Origin: Methanoculleus marisnigri
GTDB lineage: Archaea; Halobacteriota; Methanomicrobia; Methanomicrobiales; Methanoculleaceae
Direction: 5' to 3'
NCBI GenBank assembly: GCA_002503885.1
Contig: DASQ01000030.1
Span: 1 to 14,401, forward strand
DNA: 14,401 nucleotides
Below are positions 1-7,106 of this stretch, one piece after another. Numbering within the stretch: the first letter of the stretch is position 1; each line of letters opens with the position of its first letter. The notes under the pieces are model-generated. The model was not told the origin of the DNA and searched no databases. It worked only from the letters and a program-made list of their open reading frames with translations. Position numbers and translations under genes: made by a program.

Positions 1-432
1 TTTCCATTGAGGACTGAGGATAATCCTCAAAATCAGCGTGATTGGGGTTGTAAATGGAAAACGCGCAGAAGAGTTCAAGTTAGAAATTCACAAACTCAGG
101 AAGTGAGATGGGCTGAGCGCGGGAAGCAGCCGGCTGCATTGTGAAGCCGTGCCGGGTGCGCGAACACATCAGAACCCTGAGTTATCAGGACGAAGTCACC
201 CATACCACTAAAACAGGATTCCCTTTCACCATGAATGGATGCTTACCCACGGGTATGGGCCTCTCGAATCACTGTGCCTGAAGATTCTTCATGCGGGCGG
301 TCCTAGCAGGACGGTCTGATCCTCTCCCCCGGTGCGGCCGGCCAACCGGGGGATCGGGAGCCCGTGCAAGAGCCCGGGGGTTGTGGGCCTTGTGACCGCC
401 CTGTTACCCCGCCCGCCCCGTTTTTCCGTACC
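1..432. other. Intergenic region with several inverted repeats, no clear gene
   Basis: No open frame here has both a good start and a recognisable product. A short frame from a GTG at 141 to a TGA at 278 has no ribosome binding site and no family resemblance. The stretch is rich in inverted repeats: an 8-bp pair at 1-8 and 53-60 enclosing TGAGGAT/ATCCTCA (15-29); a 12-bp palindrome at 126-137; CCTGA/TCAGG at 176-189; CCCATACC/GGTATGGG at 199-206 and 252-259; TGAAGA/TCTTCA at 279-291; GTCCT/AGGAC at 300-312; and a 9-bp stem at 325-333 and 345-353. It may be a structured RNA or the worn end of a mobile element. It lies downstream of the pilin operon, which ends at 433. Confidence 0.5.
325..353. 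repeat. GC-rich hairpin downstream of the pilin operon
   Basis: TCCCCCGGT at 325-333 pairs perfectly with ACCGGGGGA at 345-353 around an 11-nt loop that contains the palindrome GGCCGGCC (336-343). It lies about 80-110 nt beyond the stop codon of the last pilin gene on the minus strand. It has no adjoining T-run on that strand, so it is not a typical archaeal terminator. The stem CCCCCGGT/ACCGGGGG is also the core of the hairpin at 14293-14312. Confidence 0.45.
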
Positions 433-2409
433 TCAGAACGGGTAGTCGTCGGGATCGCTGATATACTCCTCAAGATTCCTGAACGTGACCGTCGTTCCGC
501 CGCTGGTGACGAAGAACCCGTCGCGGGCGATGACGACTCCCTCGAGGAATTGGCCGTTGAAGGTCACCTTCCCGTTGGGGGCGAAGAAGACGCCGGTTAC
601 GCCGCTCCCGCCCATTCCCGTTATGGTGATGTCGCCTGTGCTTGCGATGATGGTGACGTTGGTTGCAGTGGGTTTCCAGGATATGGAGGAGTAACTGTCG
701 GCAAATATCTTCATGTTGCTCGTCAGGTCCCCGCTCGGGTCATACCCTCTTGTCGCATACCAGTCGGCGGATTTCGTAGAGGGTATCTCCTGATCCGGCA
801 TCTCGACTTCCGGCACCGTTTCCTGATGGATGCACTTTGCAAGGATGCCGGCATTGTAGTTGTCGGGTTTCGAGATCGTGCCGGTGTAGTAGATGTGTGC
901 ATCGTCCGCGATCCAGGGGGTCCAGCCCAGTGTGAGGTTTCCGTCGACGTAGACGTTTCCGTGGATCCTCGCGTCCTTGAGACTGAAATTGCCGGCGACG
1001 TAGACGTCACCGTAGATGTTCCGGGCCCCGTTCCATAACTCGAGATCGCCGTTGATTTGGATGGATCCGGGTTCTTCCGACGACCCGAGGCCGGCACTCC
1101 CGTGGTTGAGGGCAACATTGCCGTCGATATAAATGTCCGTCACGGCGATGGAGGCACCGAGGTTGGTGTCCGCTGTGTCCAGATCTCCCGTAATGATGAT
1201 CGTTGCCCCCGGGCCGTAGACATTGTCACCGCTGAACAGGAGAGCGGTGCCGTAGACGAAGACGTTCTCGTCGATGACGAAGTTGACGAAGGACTTCGTA
1301 ACCCGGATGTAATCCGGTTTCGTATGGGTGTTCGTCCCGTAGGCGTTACTCGCGTTCAGGGTGACGATGTAGTTGCCGGGGCTCTCGTAAGTGTGGACGG
1401 GGTTCTGCACGGTGGAGGTGTTGCCGTCGCCGAAGTCCCAGGACCATGAAGTCACGTTGCCGGTGCTCTGATCGGTGAACTGGACGGCCAGAGGCGCGTT
1501 GCCCTCGGTGACGTTGGCAGTGAAGGCTGCCACAGGCGGGTTCAGGACGTTGATAAAGTAGGTCTTCGTCTCGGTGTCTTCGCCGTCGGCGTTGCTCACC
1601 GTCAGGGTGACGGTGTAGGTGCCCGCGGTGGTGTAGGTGTGCACCGGGTTCCGGATGGTCGATACGGTCCCGTCCCCGAAGTTCCATGACCACGATGTCG
1701 GCCCTCCCGTCGAGGTATCGGTGAACGCGACGGCGAGCGGGGCGAGGCCGGAGGTGGGGCTGGCGGTGAAGTTCGCAACCGGGGTCACCGGCGCGGGTGT
1801 GGGCGTTGCAGTCGCTGTTGCGGTCTCCGTCGGTGTGGCTGTTACCGTCGCCGTCGGCGAAGGCTCCGCGGTCGGCACCGGGATCGGCCCCTTCCACCCC
1901 TCGGAGGTGTGGAGGAGGTACTCCCCGCCGCTGCGGTCGGCGTAGACCATCAGAACTTCCGACTTCGGGATCTCCGTTGCTCCGGGAAGGGGCTCAGGAG
2001 GGTCGTAGACGAGGATGTCCCCGATGCTCCAGGCGGTCCATGTCCCTGCGTCCCCACCCCTGGAGAGCGCCTCGTTGCCGAGCACCGCGGTTCCGTTGTC
2101 GATGTAGATCCTGAGCTGGTCCCGTGGTATCATATCCCCGCCCAGGTGGCGGATGGCGACGCTCCCGTCATCGCCGTAGGTTACGTTGAAGGTGACCGAC
2201 GGGAGGACCGGGACCGCCTGCTGGGAGAAGAAGGCGGCCGCGAAGACGGCGATGCCGAGCGCAATGACCGAGATGAGGAGGATCGTTCCTACGGCCTCGG
2301 AGACGCCGTCCTCGCGAAGGGTTCTTCGTACCGGATTCCAGCATGCTGTTCTGCTCATGCCCCTGTGTGAGATTGCTCTCTCCGGCTTCCCATCAGGTCT
2401 CTGCTGCAT
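433..2409 (-). CDS. Secreted pilin-like protein with two PKD domains and a beta-helix-like C-terminus
   Basis: A 658-residue exported protein, last gene of the pilin operon. Residues 32-64 form an archaeal type IV pilin N-terminus: charged R-E-D, then G-V-S-E-A-V-G and a long hydrophobic helix. Prepilin peptidase processing near G35 and membrane or filament anchoring are therefore likely. Residues 65-175 resemble the pilin globular part, with the L-G-G-D motif. Residues 176-210 are a Thr/Ala/Pro linker. Two PKD domains follow (about 210-288 and 291-370), each with the W-S-W-[ND]-F-G-D-G and N-P-V-H-T-Y signatures. Residues 373-658 are rich in short G-N-V/G-D-L/D-G-N strand repeats, suggesting a parallel beta-helix. 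Many N-x-S/T sequons suggest N-glycosylation. The start is fixed by GGAGG and AGGAG just upstream (2413-2423). The gap to the previous gene is 13 bp. Probable role: surface adhesion or a cell-envelope structure. The ligand is unknown. Confidence 0.85.
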   Translation of the reverse strand: MQQRPDGKPERAISHRGMSRTACWNPVRRTLREDGVSEAVGTILLISVIALGIAVFAAAFFSQQAVPVLPSVTFNVTYGDDGSVAIRHLGGDMIPRDQLRIYIDNGTAVLGNEALSRGGDAGTWTAWSIGDILVYDPPEPLPGATEIPKSEVLMVYADRSGGEYLLHTSEGWKGPIPVPTAEPSPTATVTATPTETATATATPTPAPVTPVANFTASPTSGLAPLAVAFTDTSTGGPTSWSWNFGDGTVSTIRNPVHTYTTAGTYTVTLTVSNADGEDTETKTYFINVLNPPVAAFTANVTEGNAPLAVQFTDQSTGNVTSWSWDFGDGNTSTVQNPVHTYESPGNYIVTLNASNAYGTNTHTKPDYIRVTKSFVNFVIDENVFVYGTALLFSGDNVYGPGATIIITGDLDTADTNLGASIAVTDIYIDGNVALNHGSAGLGSSEEPGSIQINGDLELWNGARNIYGDVYVAGNFSLKDARIHGNVYVDGNLTLGWTPWIADDAHIYYTGTISKPDNYNAGILAKCIHQETVPEVEMPDQEIPSTKSADWYATRGYDPSGDLTSNMKIFADSYSSISWKPTATNVTIIASTGDITITGMGGSGVTGVFFAPNGKVTFNGQFLEGVVIARDGFFVTSGGTTVTFRNLEEYISDPDDYPF

Positions 2410-2412
2410 TCA

Positions 2413-2423
2413 CTCCTGCCTCC
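2413..2423 (-). promoter_or_regulatory. Double Shine-Dalgarno site for the PKD pilin-like gene
   Basis: Read on the minus strand, GGAGG (2419-2423) and AGGAG (2413-2417) precede the ATG at 2409. GGAGG begins in the stop codon of the upstream gene, so reinitiation or translational coupling is likely. This decides the start over the internal Met19. Confidence 0.75.
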
Positions 2424-3568
2424 TATGGATATATCGGATTGTTGTTCCGTGTCACCCGTTCTGCCTTCCCGACGAAGTAAACCCCGTTACCGAGTGCGCC
2501 TGTCGATGCATACTGCATCACGAGCAGGGTGGGGTGAGCGGGCTCGATCCGGTAAAACCAGAAGGTATCGCCGTTCTCGTCGTCGAGGACGGCTGCATTG
2601 TTGATGATCAGGCGGGTGTGTTCTGTTCCGCCCTGCACACTGAAGTTGAGCGCCGAGACGTAGTCGTCGTAGTCGGTGATCCAGCTCTCCGTCAGGTCGC
2701 CGTTCCCGCTGATATCGGGCCCCCAGACGCCGTTATGCCTGATGAAGATCCGAAGGTCGTTCACGCCGTCGCCCTGCGCCTGGATGCTCCACCCTTTGTT
2801 CCCGAGCATGAAGAACATCAGGTCCGGTGTCTTTCCCGGAGCGAACTCAAACTTTACTTCGTCGCCGACGGCGAGATTCGTCCGCGGGTTGTTGCCGATG
2901 ACCAGGTACGACCCTCCGCCGGTGACCCGGAACTGGAGCGTCCCTTCGAACACGCCCTGAGAACCGCGTTCCGCCCGGGTGAAGTAGATCGAGTCTCCCT
3001 CAAGCTGCTCGCGGAACTGGTCAATCACCCAGGCATCCCGCTCCTCCGGCGTGTCGAAGTCGTAGTGCAGCCCGCCTCCTCCCCCCGGAACGGCCGGCAC
3101 ATCCGGGCCACCCGCTCCGGCAGTCCCGGAGAAGGTCGCGGACTTCAGCAGGACCGCCCCTCCTCCGCCGCTGTAGACGACCTGCACCTGTCCGGGAGCG
3201 CCGTCCACGCCGTACTGCAACACCCCGCCGATCGACCAGGGCCAGTCGCCGCCGGAGAGGACGGGCGGTTCTTCGAGGCGCACCCCGTCGGCCAGGACGT
3301 AGAAAGTACCTTCAGCGAGTGGATCTCCCCCGTTGTGCGTCAGACTGATGATGTCATCGTTCTCCGATACGAGGATGTCGACCTGCGGCGTCTTCTCCGG
3401 CGTCGGCTGGGAGTAGATTGTGACGGCAATGAGCCCGACGCCCACGACGACGACGGCCAGGAGGAGGACGATGCTGACGACCTCGGAGACCGCACGGTCA
3501 CCACACCGGAGACTACGGTTGGTATTCCCCTCCACTGCTCTGTTACTGGTATCTCCTATCACTTCCAT
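2423..3568 (-). CDS. Secreted pilin-like protein with a C-terminal beta-sandwich-like region
   Basis: A 381-residue exported protein, second gene of the pilin operon. Residues 24-53 carry the archaeal type IV pilin N-terminus (D-R-A-V-S-E-V-V-S followed by a long Val/Leu-rich helix). The next part, about 62-145, has the S-L-T-H-N-G-G-D-P-L motif typical of the archaeal pilin family (Pilin_N, formerly DUF1628). A Gly/Pro-rich linker at 151-167 leads to a C-terminal domain of about 210 residues. That domain starts Y-D-F-D-T-P-E-E-R-D-A-W and alternates beta strands with aromatic residues. It resembles jelly-roll carbohydrate-binding or LamG-type modules, but I cannot assign a family. The start is supported by a GAGGAGG site 3 nt upstream. 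Its 5' end lies 12 bp from the previous gene. Probable role: minor pilin or surface-anchored binding protein. Confidence 0.8.
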   Translation of the reverse strand: MEVIGDTSNRAVEGNTNRSLRCGDRAVSEVVSIVLLLAVVVVGVGLIAVTIYSQPTPEKTPQVDILVSENDDIISLTHNGGDPLAEGTFYVLADGVRLEEPPVLSGGDWPWSIGGVLQYGVDGAPGQVQVVYSGGGGAVLLKSATFSGTAGAGGPDVPAVPGGGGGLHYDFDTPEERDAWVIDQFREQLEGDSIYFTRAERGSQGVFEGTLQFRVTGGGSYLVIGNNPRTNLAVGDEVKFEFAPGKTPDLMFFMLGNKGWSIQAQGDGVNDLRIFIRHNGVWGPDISGNGDLTESWITDYDDYVSALNFSVQGGTEHTRLIINNAAVLDDENGDTFWFYRIEPAHPTLLVMQYASTGALGNGVYFVGKAERVTRNNNPIYP

Positions 3569-3580
3569 CCGCCTCCTCTT

Positions 3581-4540
3581 CTAAACCACGATCATCTGCT
3601 GGAGTGCAACGGTGAAGCTGGCCCGGGTGACATCCAGGTCGACATACTGGATCTGGGTGGGCTCCGTCCCTTCCGGGCGGCAGATCATACTCACCTGGTT
3701 CCCCACCTGGACTATCCGGATCGGGCGTGCGCCATCCCCGGCTCCCCATACCACACCCTCACGTTCTGCGGCGTCGATGAAGACCTGCCGCCACGCCGCC
3801 GCGGTCGCCTCATCGTGCGCATCCACCGTCACCGTGATATTCTCCCCGGTAGTGGTGGAGACCTTTGTCACCCCTTCTCGGAGCCGTGTGTCCACCCGGG
3901 CAACCCCCTGTCCCCCGGTCTCCTGGCCGCCGAAGATCTGGACGGCAACGATCTCCACCCGCAACCGGTACTCCGGGCTCGCTTCAGTGCCGGTGTTGAC
4001 GTTATACACCGACACCAGGGGGGAGAGCCGGACGGCTGTTCCTGAGTCCTGTTCGAGGAAGAGGCCTCCCATCTGGTAGACGTAACGCTGCTGTATCCAG
4101 TAGTTGTTCGCGGACCGGTAGGCGACCTCACCCATTGTGTATGGTGGGATCACGTTGCTCCCACTTTTGGTAATTGTGAGGGTATCCTGATGCTCGTTCA
4201 CCGAGACGGTCCCGCCCGATGCGACAGGGGCAAGCACCGGGAAGAGAACGCCGCCCCCCTGCGTACTGCCTCCGATCGTCCCGAGGTCGAACGAGGTGCT
4301 GAGCGTCACGCCCTCTGCGGACCGCGTGGTATTGATCGAACTGACCCACAGCGAATCCAGAGCAATCTTATAATCCACGAACCGGTCCTTGACCGCGTTC
4401 ATGTGGGCGATCTCGTCCTCTCTTCCCGCCGCCGGGACCCCGTACACCTGGTAGAGCGAGAGTGCGACGACGATCAAGCCGAGGATCAGGACGAAGCCGA
4501 CGACCTCCGAGAGGCCGTCATCACGCGGTCGGGACGGCAT
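3581..4540 (-). CDS. Pilin-like secreted protein, first gene of the pilin operon
   Basis: About 319 residues. The N-terminus is a classic archaeal class III signal: R-D-D-G-L-S-E-V-V-G-F at residues 6-16, then a hydrophobic helix to about residue 33. After it comes Y-G-V-P-A-A-G-R-E-D-E-I-A-H-M-N-x-V-K-D-R-F-V-D-Y-K, a conserved stretch I recognise from a family of methanogen and haloarchaeal pilin-like proteins that usually sit first in such clusters. The rest is beta-rich without cysteines or a recognisable enzyme motif. A TTG in the same frame at 4546 is an alternative start. The box A at 4568-4574 places transcription start close to either codon, so the message may be leaderless or nearly so. 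There is no clear Shine-Dalgarno site. Likely an exported membrane-anchored or pilus component; exact role unknown. Confidence 0.8.
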   Translation of the reverse strand: MPSRPRDDGLSEVVGFVLILGLIVVALSLYQVYGVPAAGREDEIAHMNAVKDRFVDYKIALDSLWVSSINTTRSAEGVTLSTSFDLGTIGGSTQGGGVLFPVLAPVASGGTVSVNEHQDTLTITKSGSNVIPPYTMGEVAYRSANNYWIQQRYVYQMGGLFLEQDSGTAVRLSPLVSVYNVNTGTEASPEYRLRVEIVAVQIFGGQETGGQGVARVDTRLREGVTKVSTTTGENITVTVDAHDEATAAAWRQVFIDAAEREGVVWGAGDGARPIRIVQVGNQVSMICRPEGTEPTQIQYVDLDVTRASFTVALQQMIVV

Positions 4541-4567
4541 AGTCAAATTAATTCTCTGTGTGAGGCC

Positions 4568-4574
4568 TATATCT
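4568..4574 (-). promoter_or_regulatory. Candidate box A (TATA) promoter of the pilin operon
   Basis: On the minus strand the sequence reads AGATATAGG. Its centre is about 25 nt from the TTG at 4546 and 31 nt from the ATG at 4540, the normal archaeal TATA-to-start distance for a leaderless or near-leaderless transcript. Confidence 0.5.
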
Positions 4575-4646
4575 ACCTATTGTTCATCTCCTTGCACGTT
4601 CTGCCCATGAAACAAGAAACAGCGGAGAATAGGGCGCTTTAACGCC

Positions 4647-4658
4647 AGACCCGGGTCT
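4647..4658. repeat. 12-bp palindrome between the divergent pilin and radical SAM operons
   Basis: AGACCCGGGTCT is a perfect palindrome in the 182-bp gap between two divergent genes (4541-4722). It could be an operator for either, but nothing in the sequence identifies a regulator. Confidence 0.35.
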
Positions 4659-4722
4659 CTCAAGAGTCCCGCTCCTTCACCATCAAACCTTTTCACCTCA
4701 GCCTGCCCATAAATGTTACAGT

Positions 4723-5733
4723 ATGCCACAGGAGTCGGGAGTATCCCCCGGCGGACGGTTCCTCTCTCCGGGATGCGTCCTCTGCCACCAGGGAGCAAAG
4801 ATGGTCCTCTTCGTGACCGGCCGGTGTCACCGCACCTGCTGGTACTGCCCGCTCTCGTATGAGCGGAAAGGCCGGGACGTAGTGTTTGCAAATGAACGGA
4901 AAGTCTCGTCGCCGTCCGAGGCCATCGAAGTGGCGGAGAGCATGAGCGCTCTGGGGACCGGGGTCACCGGCGGCGAACCGCTGATCGAACTCGACCGGGT
5001 GGTGGAATACTGCAGGGCTCTCAAGGAGCACTTCGGCCCGGACCACCAGATCCACCTCTACACCGGCCTTGCGCCGAACGAACCCATGCTCCGCCGCCTC
5101 CAGGGGCTGGTCGACGAGATCCGGCTGCACCCGCCTCATGAGTCGTGGCCATGCATCCTCGAGACCGACTTCGCCCGCTCTGCCGTCTTCGCCCGTAACA
5201 TGGGCTTTCTGATCGGCATCGAGGTGCCGGCCCTCCCGGGAATCGAGGACCTTGCCGCTGCCCTCCCGCTTCTCGACTTCCTCAATATCAACGAACTGGA
5301 GTGGGGGGAGACCTGCGCCGCCGCCATGCGCGAACGCGGGCTCGAACCCGAGGACGGGCTGCATAATGCCGTGTTGGGCGCCCGCCAGTGGGCGGAGAAA
5401 CTCTCTCTCGACCAAAAAGTGCACTTCTGCTCGTCGGTCTTCAAGGACTCGGTCCAGCTACGGGAACGCTTAAAGCGGATCGCTGCAAACACTGCGCGTC
5501 CGTTTGAAGAGGTGACGGATGACGGGACGGTTGTGTACGGGGTGCTTGAGGCGACAGGTCCCATCGACGATCTCCTGGAGAGCCTCGATGAGGACGATTA
5601 CGTGGTCTGCGAAGGAAGGGTCGAGATGGCGTGGTGGGTGCTTACCGATCACGGTGCCGGGCTGCCGGGCAGGAAATACGTCGTCGAGCGCTACCCCAAC
5701 GGTGGCATGGTGGTCGAGGTGACGCCGCTCTGA
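4723..5733 (+). CDS. COG2108-like radical SAM protein
   Basis: A 336-residue iron-sulfur enzyme of unknown substrate. The radical SAM cluster motif C-x3-C-x2-C is C35-H-R-T-C39-W-Y-C42. The SAM-binding G-G-E-P motif is at 83-86. An extra C18-x-x-C21 just before the core, followed by G-A-K-M-V-L-F-V-T-G, matches my memory of the archaeal COG2108 family (distantly related to pyruvate formate-lyase activating enzymes). These cysteines might hold a second cluster or metal. The 4723 start is preferred over Met27 (4801, preceded by GGGAG) because it keeps this cysteine pair. No clear Shine-Dalgarno site precedes 4723. The C-terminal third (about 255-336) is a beta-rich accessory domain. The stop codon overlaps the start of uppS (TGATG), so the two proteins are probably made together and may act in the same pathway. 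Confidence 0.85.
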   Translation: MPQESGVSPGGRFLSPGCVLCHQGAKMVLFVTGRCHRTCWYCPLSYERKGRDVVFANERKVSSPSEAIEVAESMSALGTGVTGGEPLIELDRVVEYCRALKEHFGPDHQIHLYTGLAPNEPMLRRLQGLVDEIRLHPPHESWPCILETDFARSAVFARNMGFLIGIEVPALPGIEDLAAALPLLDFLNINELEWGETCAAAMRERGLEPEDGLHNAVLGARQWAEKLSLDQKVHFCSSVFKDSVQLRERLKRIAANTARPFEEVTDDGTVVYGVLEATGPIDDLLESLDEDDYVVCEGRVEMAWWVLTDHGAGLPGRKYVVERYPNGGMVVEVTPL

Positions 5734-6512
5734 TGCTGCGATCGAGGCTTGAGCCCCTCTACGAGCGTTACCTGCAGTGGCAGGTGAAGCACATCCCCCG
5801 GCACGTTGCGGTGATCCAGGACGGAAACCGCCGGTTTGCCCGGGAGCAGGGGCTTGATACGGCACTCGGGCACCGGCTCGGGGCGGATGCCACGGAGCAG
5901 GTCCTCGACTGGGCATGCGAACTCGGTGTGCGGCATATCACGCTCTACACCTTCTCCACCGAGAACTTCAGGAGAAACAAGGACGAACTCGCGTCGCTCT
6001 TTGCGCTCTTTCAGGAGAAGTTTCTCGTGATCCTGACCGACGAGCGGGTGCACAAAAATCATATTCGGGTGCAGATGATCGGCGACCGGTCCCTCCTCCC
6101 CGACGACCTCCTGGAGACGATCGAAGCGGCGGAGAGAGCGACGCTGCACTACACCAATTACTATCTCAACATTGCGCTTGCCTATGGTGGCCGGAACGAG
6201 ATCGTGCATGCCGCCCGGTCGATCCTCGACGAGGTAAAATTGGGCACTCTCGACCCCGGGACCATCAGCACCACGACCGTCGAGAGCCACCTCAACCGGG
6301 GCGCGCCCATACCCCCCGTCGACCTGATCATCCGCACCGGCAACGACTGCCGGACATCCAACTTCCTCCCCTGGCTCGCGAACGGCCACGAGTCGGCCGT
6401 CTACTTCTGCGCCCCCTACTGGCCGGCGTTCCGGAGGATCGATCTCCTCCGGGCGATGCGCGTCTATGACCAGCGCATGCTTCTCAAGGAGCGTGCAGGC
6501 CGGCGTTCCTGA
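5733..6512 (+). CDS. uppS: cis-prenyltransferase (polyprenyl diphosphate synthase), catalytic-type subunit
   Basis: A 259-residue enzyme that adds isopentenyl units in cis to an allylic diphosphate, making the long polyprenyl carrier for glycan transfer. It acts on the cytoplasmic face of the membrane. The catalytic loop is intact: H-V-A-V-I-Q-D30-G-N-R-R. Other conserved blocks are G-H-R-L-G-A (46-51), Y-T-F-S-T-E-N-F (72-79), and R201-T-G-N-D-C-R207-T-S209-N-F, with E220 in H-E-S-A-V-Y-F. These match E. coli UppS R194, R200, S202 and E213. The start is the ATG overlapping the radical SAM stop codon; a longer in-frame upstream extension is rejected because it lies inside that gene. The C-terminus (Y-D-Q-R-M-L-L-K-E-R-A-G-R-R-S) lacks the RxG motif at the usual position; an R-A-G occurs 3 residues later. 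A second, degenerate homologue ends 3 bp away on the other strand. Confidence 0.92.
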   Translation: MLRSRLEPLYERYLQWQVKHIPRHVAVIQDGNRRFAREQGLDTALGHRLGADATEQVLDWACELGVRHITLYTFSTENFRRNKDELASLFALFQEKFLVILTDERVHKNHIRVQMIGDRSLLPDDLLETIEAAERATLHYTNYYLNIALAYGGRNEIVHAARSILDEVKLGTLDPGTISTTTVESHLNRGAPIPPVDLIIRTGNDCRTSNFLPWLANGHESAVYFCAPYWPAFRRIDLLRAMRVYDQRMLLKERAGRRS

Positions 6513-6515
6513 CGG

Positions 6516-7106
6516 TCACTGCCCGAAACGGCGTGCCCGGGACTGGAAATCCCGGAGTGCCCGGAGAAAATCCACTTTTCTGAGCAGAGCCCAGTTGACG
6601 TCGAGAAAGAAGAGTTCGGAGTAGACCGATTGCCAGATGAGGAAGTCGGTCAGGTGGTCGCCGCCGGTCTTGATGACGAGGTCGGGCTCGTAGTTGAAGG
6701 TGAGGTACGACTCCAGCAGGTCTTCGTCGACCAGCGCCGGGTCGACGCCGTCTTCGGCCATCCTTCTCACGCAGCCGGCGATCTCTTCCCGCCCGCTCTT
6801 CCCGATAGCCACCGTCACGTCCATACCTTCCCCGCTGACCTCTTTTTCGTCCCGGTAGTGCAGGGTCAGGCGTGCGATCGACGAGATCGTGCGGATCAGC
6901 GGAAGGCACCGTTCCAGCCGGGCCGGATCGGCGGTGCTGATATGGAACATGGCACTGGCGATCCCGAGGTCGCGGCACCACTGGGCGGCAAGGTAGAGGT
7001 TGCCCGGGGCGTCGAGCATATCCTGCTCGGTGATCATGAAACAGATGTGTTCCGGGAGGGTGCGGAGGTCCCGGAGGAGGATCTTCTCGTAGAGGCGGTA
7101 GATCAC
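6516..7106 (-). CDS. Degenerate cis-prenyltransferase homologue, Nus1/NgBR-like partner subunit (candidate)
   Basis: A 196-residue UppS-fold protein that has probably lost independent catalysis. Where UppS has H-x-A-x-I-x-D-G-N-R-R, this protein has H20-I-C-F-M-I-T-E-Q-D-M, so the essential Asp, Asn and Arg are gone. F-H-I-S-T-A-D-P (54-61) replaces Y-T-F-S-T-E-N-F. Late blocks remain: D-L-V-I-K-T-G-G-D (142-150), F-L-I-W-Q-S-V-Y-S-E-L-F-F (155-167), although the arginine and serine that bind diphosphate are missing or altered. It ends R193-F-G-Q, aligning with the C-terminal RxG of NgBR/Nus1 and E. coli UppS. It is also short for the family (usually about 240-260). The start is the GTG overlapping the PolX stop (GTGA), with GGAG 8 nt upstream (7115-7118); a longer ATG start at 7166 would run into PolX coding sequence. 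Inferred role: structural and activating subunit of a heteromeric cis-prenyltransferase. A pseudoenzyme with another job is the alternative. Confidence 0.82.
   Translation of the reverse strand: MIYRLYEKILLRDLRTLPEHICFMITEQDMLDAPGNLYLAAQWCRDLGIASAMFHISTADPARLERCLPLIRTISSIARLTLHYRDEKEVSGEGMDVTVAIGKSGREEIAGCVRRMAEDGVDPALVDEDLLESYLTFNYEPDLVIKTGGDHLTDFLIWQSVYSELFFLDVNWALLRKVDFLRALRDFQSRARRFGQ

Noticed and set aside
1..60. CRISPR repeat or array edge
   Set aside because: Only one copy of each unit is visible and there are no regularly spaced repeats in the window.
141..278. A 45-codon frame starting at GTG
   Set aside because: There is no ribosome binding site, it is cut by several inverted repeats, and the product has no recognisable pattern. 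It is kept only as part of the intergenic description.
2186..4045. A 619-codon plus-strand open frame
   Set aside because: It is antisense to two pilin-like genes that have signal sequences, good ribosome binding sites and operon spacing. Its own sequence is a featureless Arg/Asp/Pro-rich shadow.
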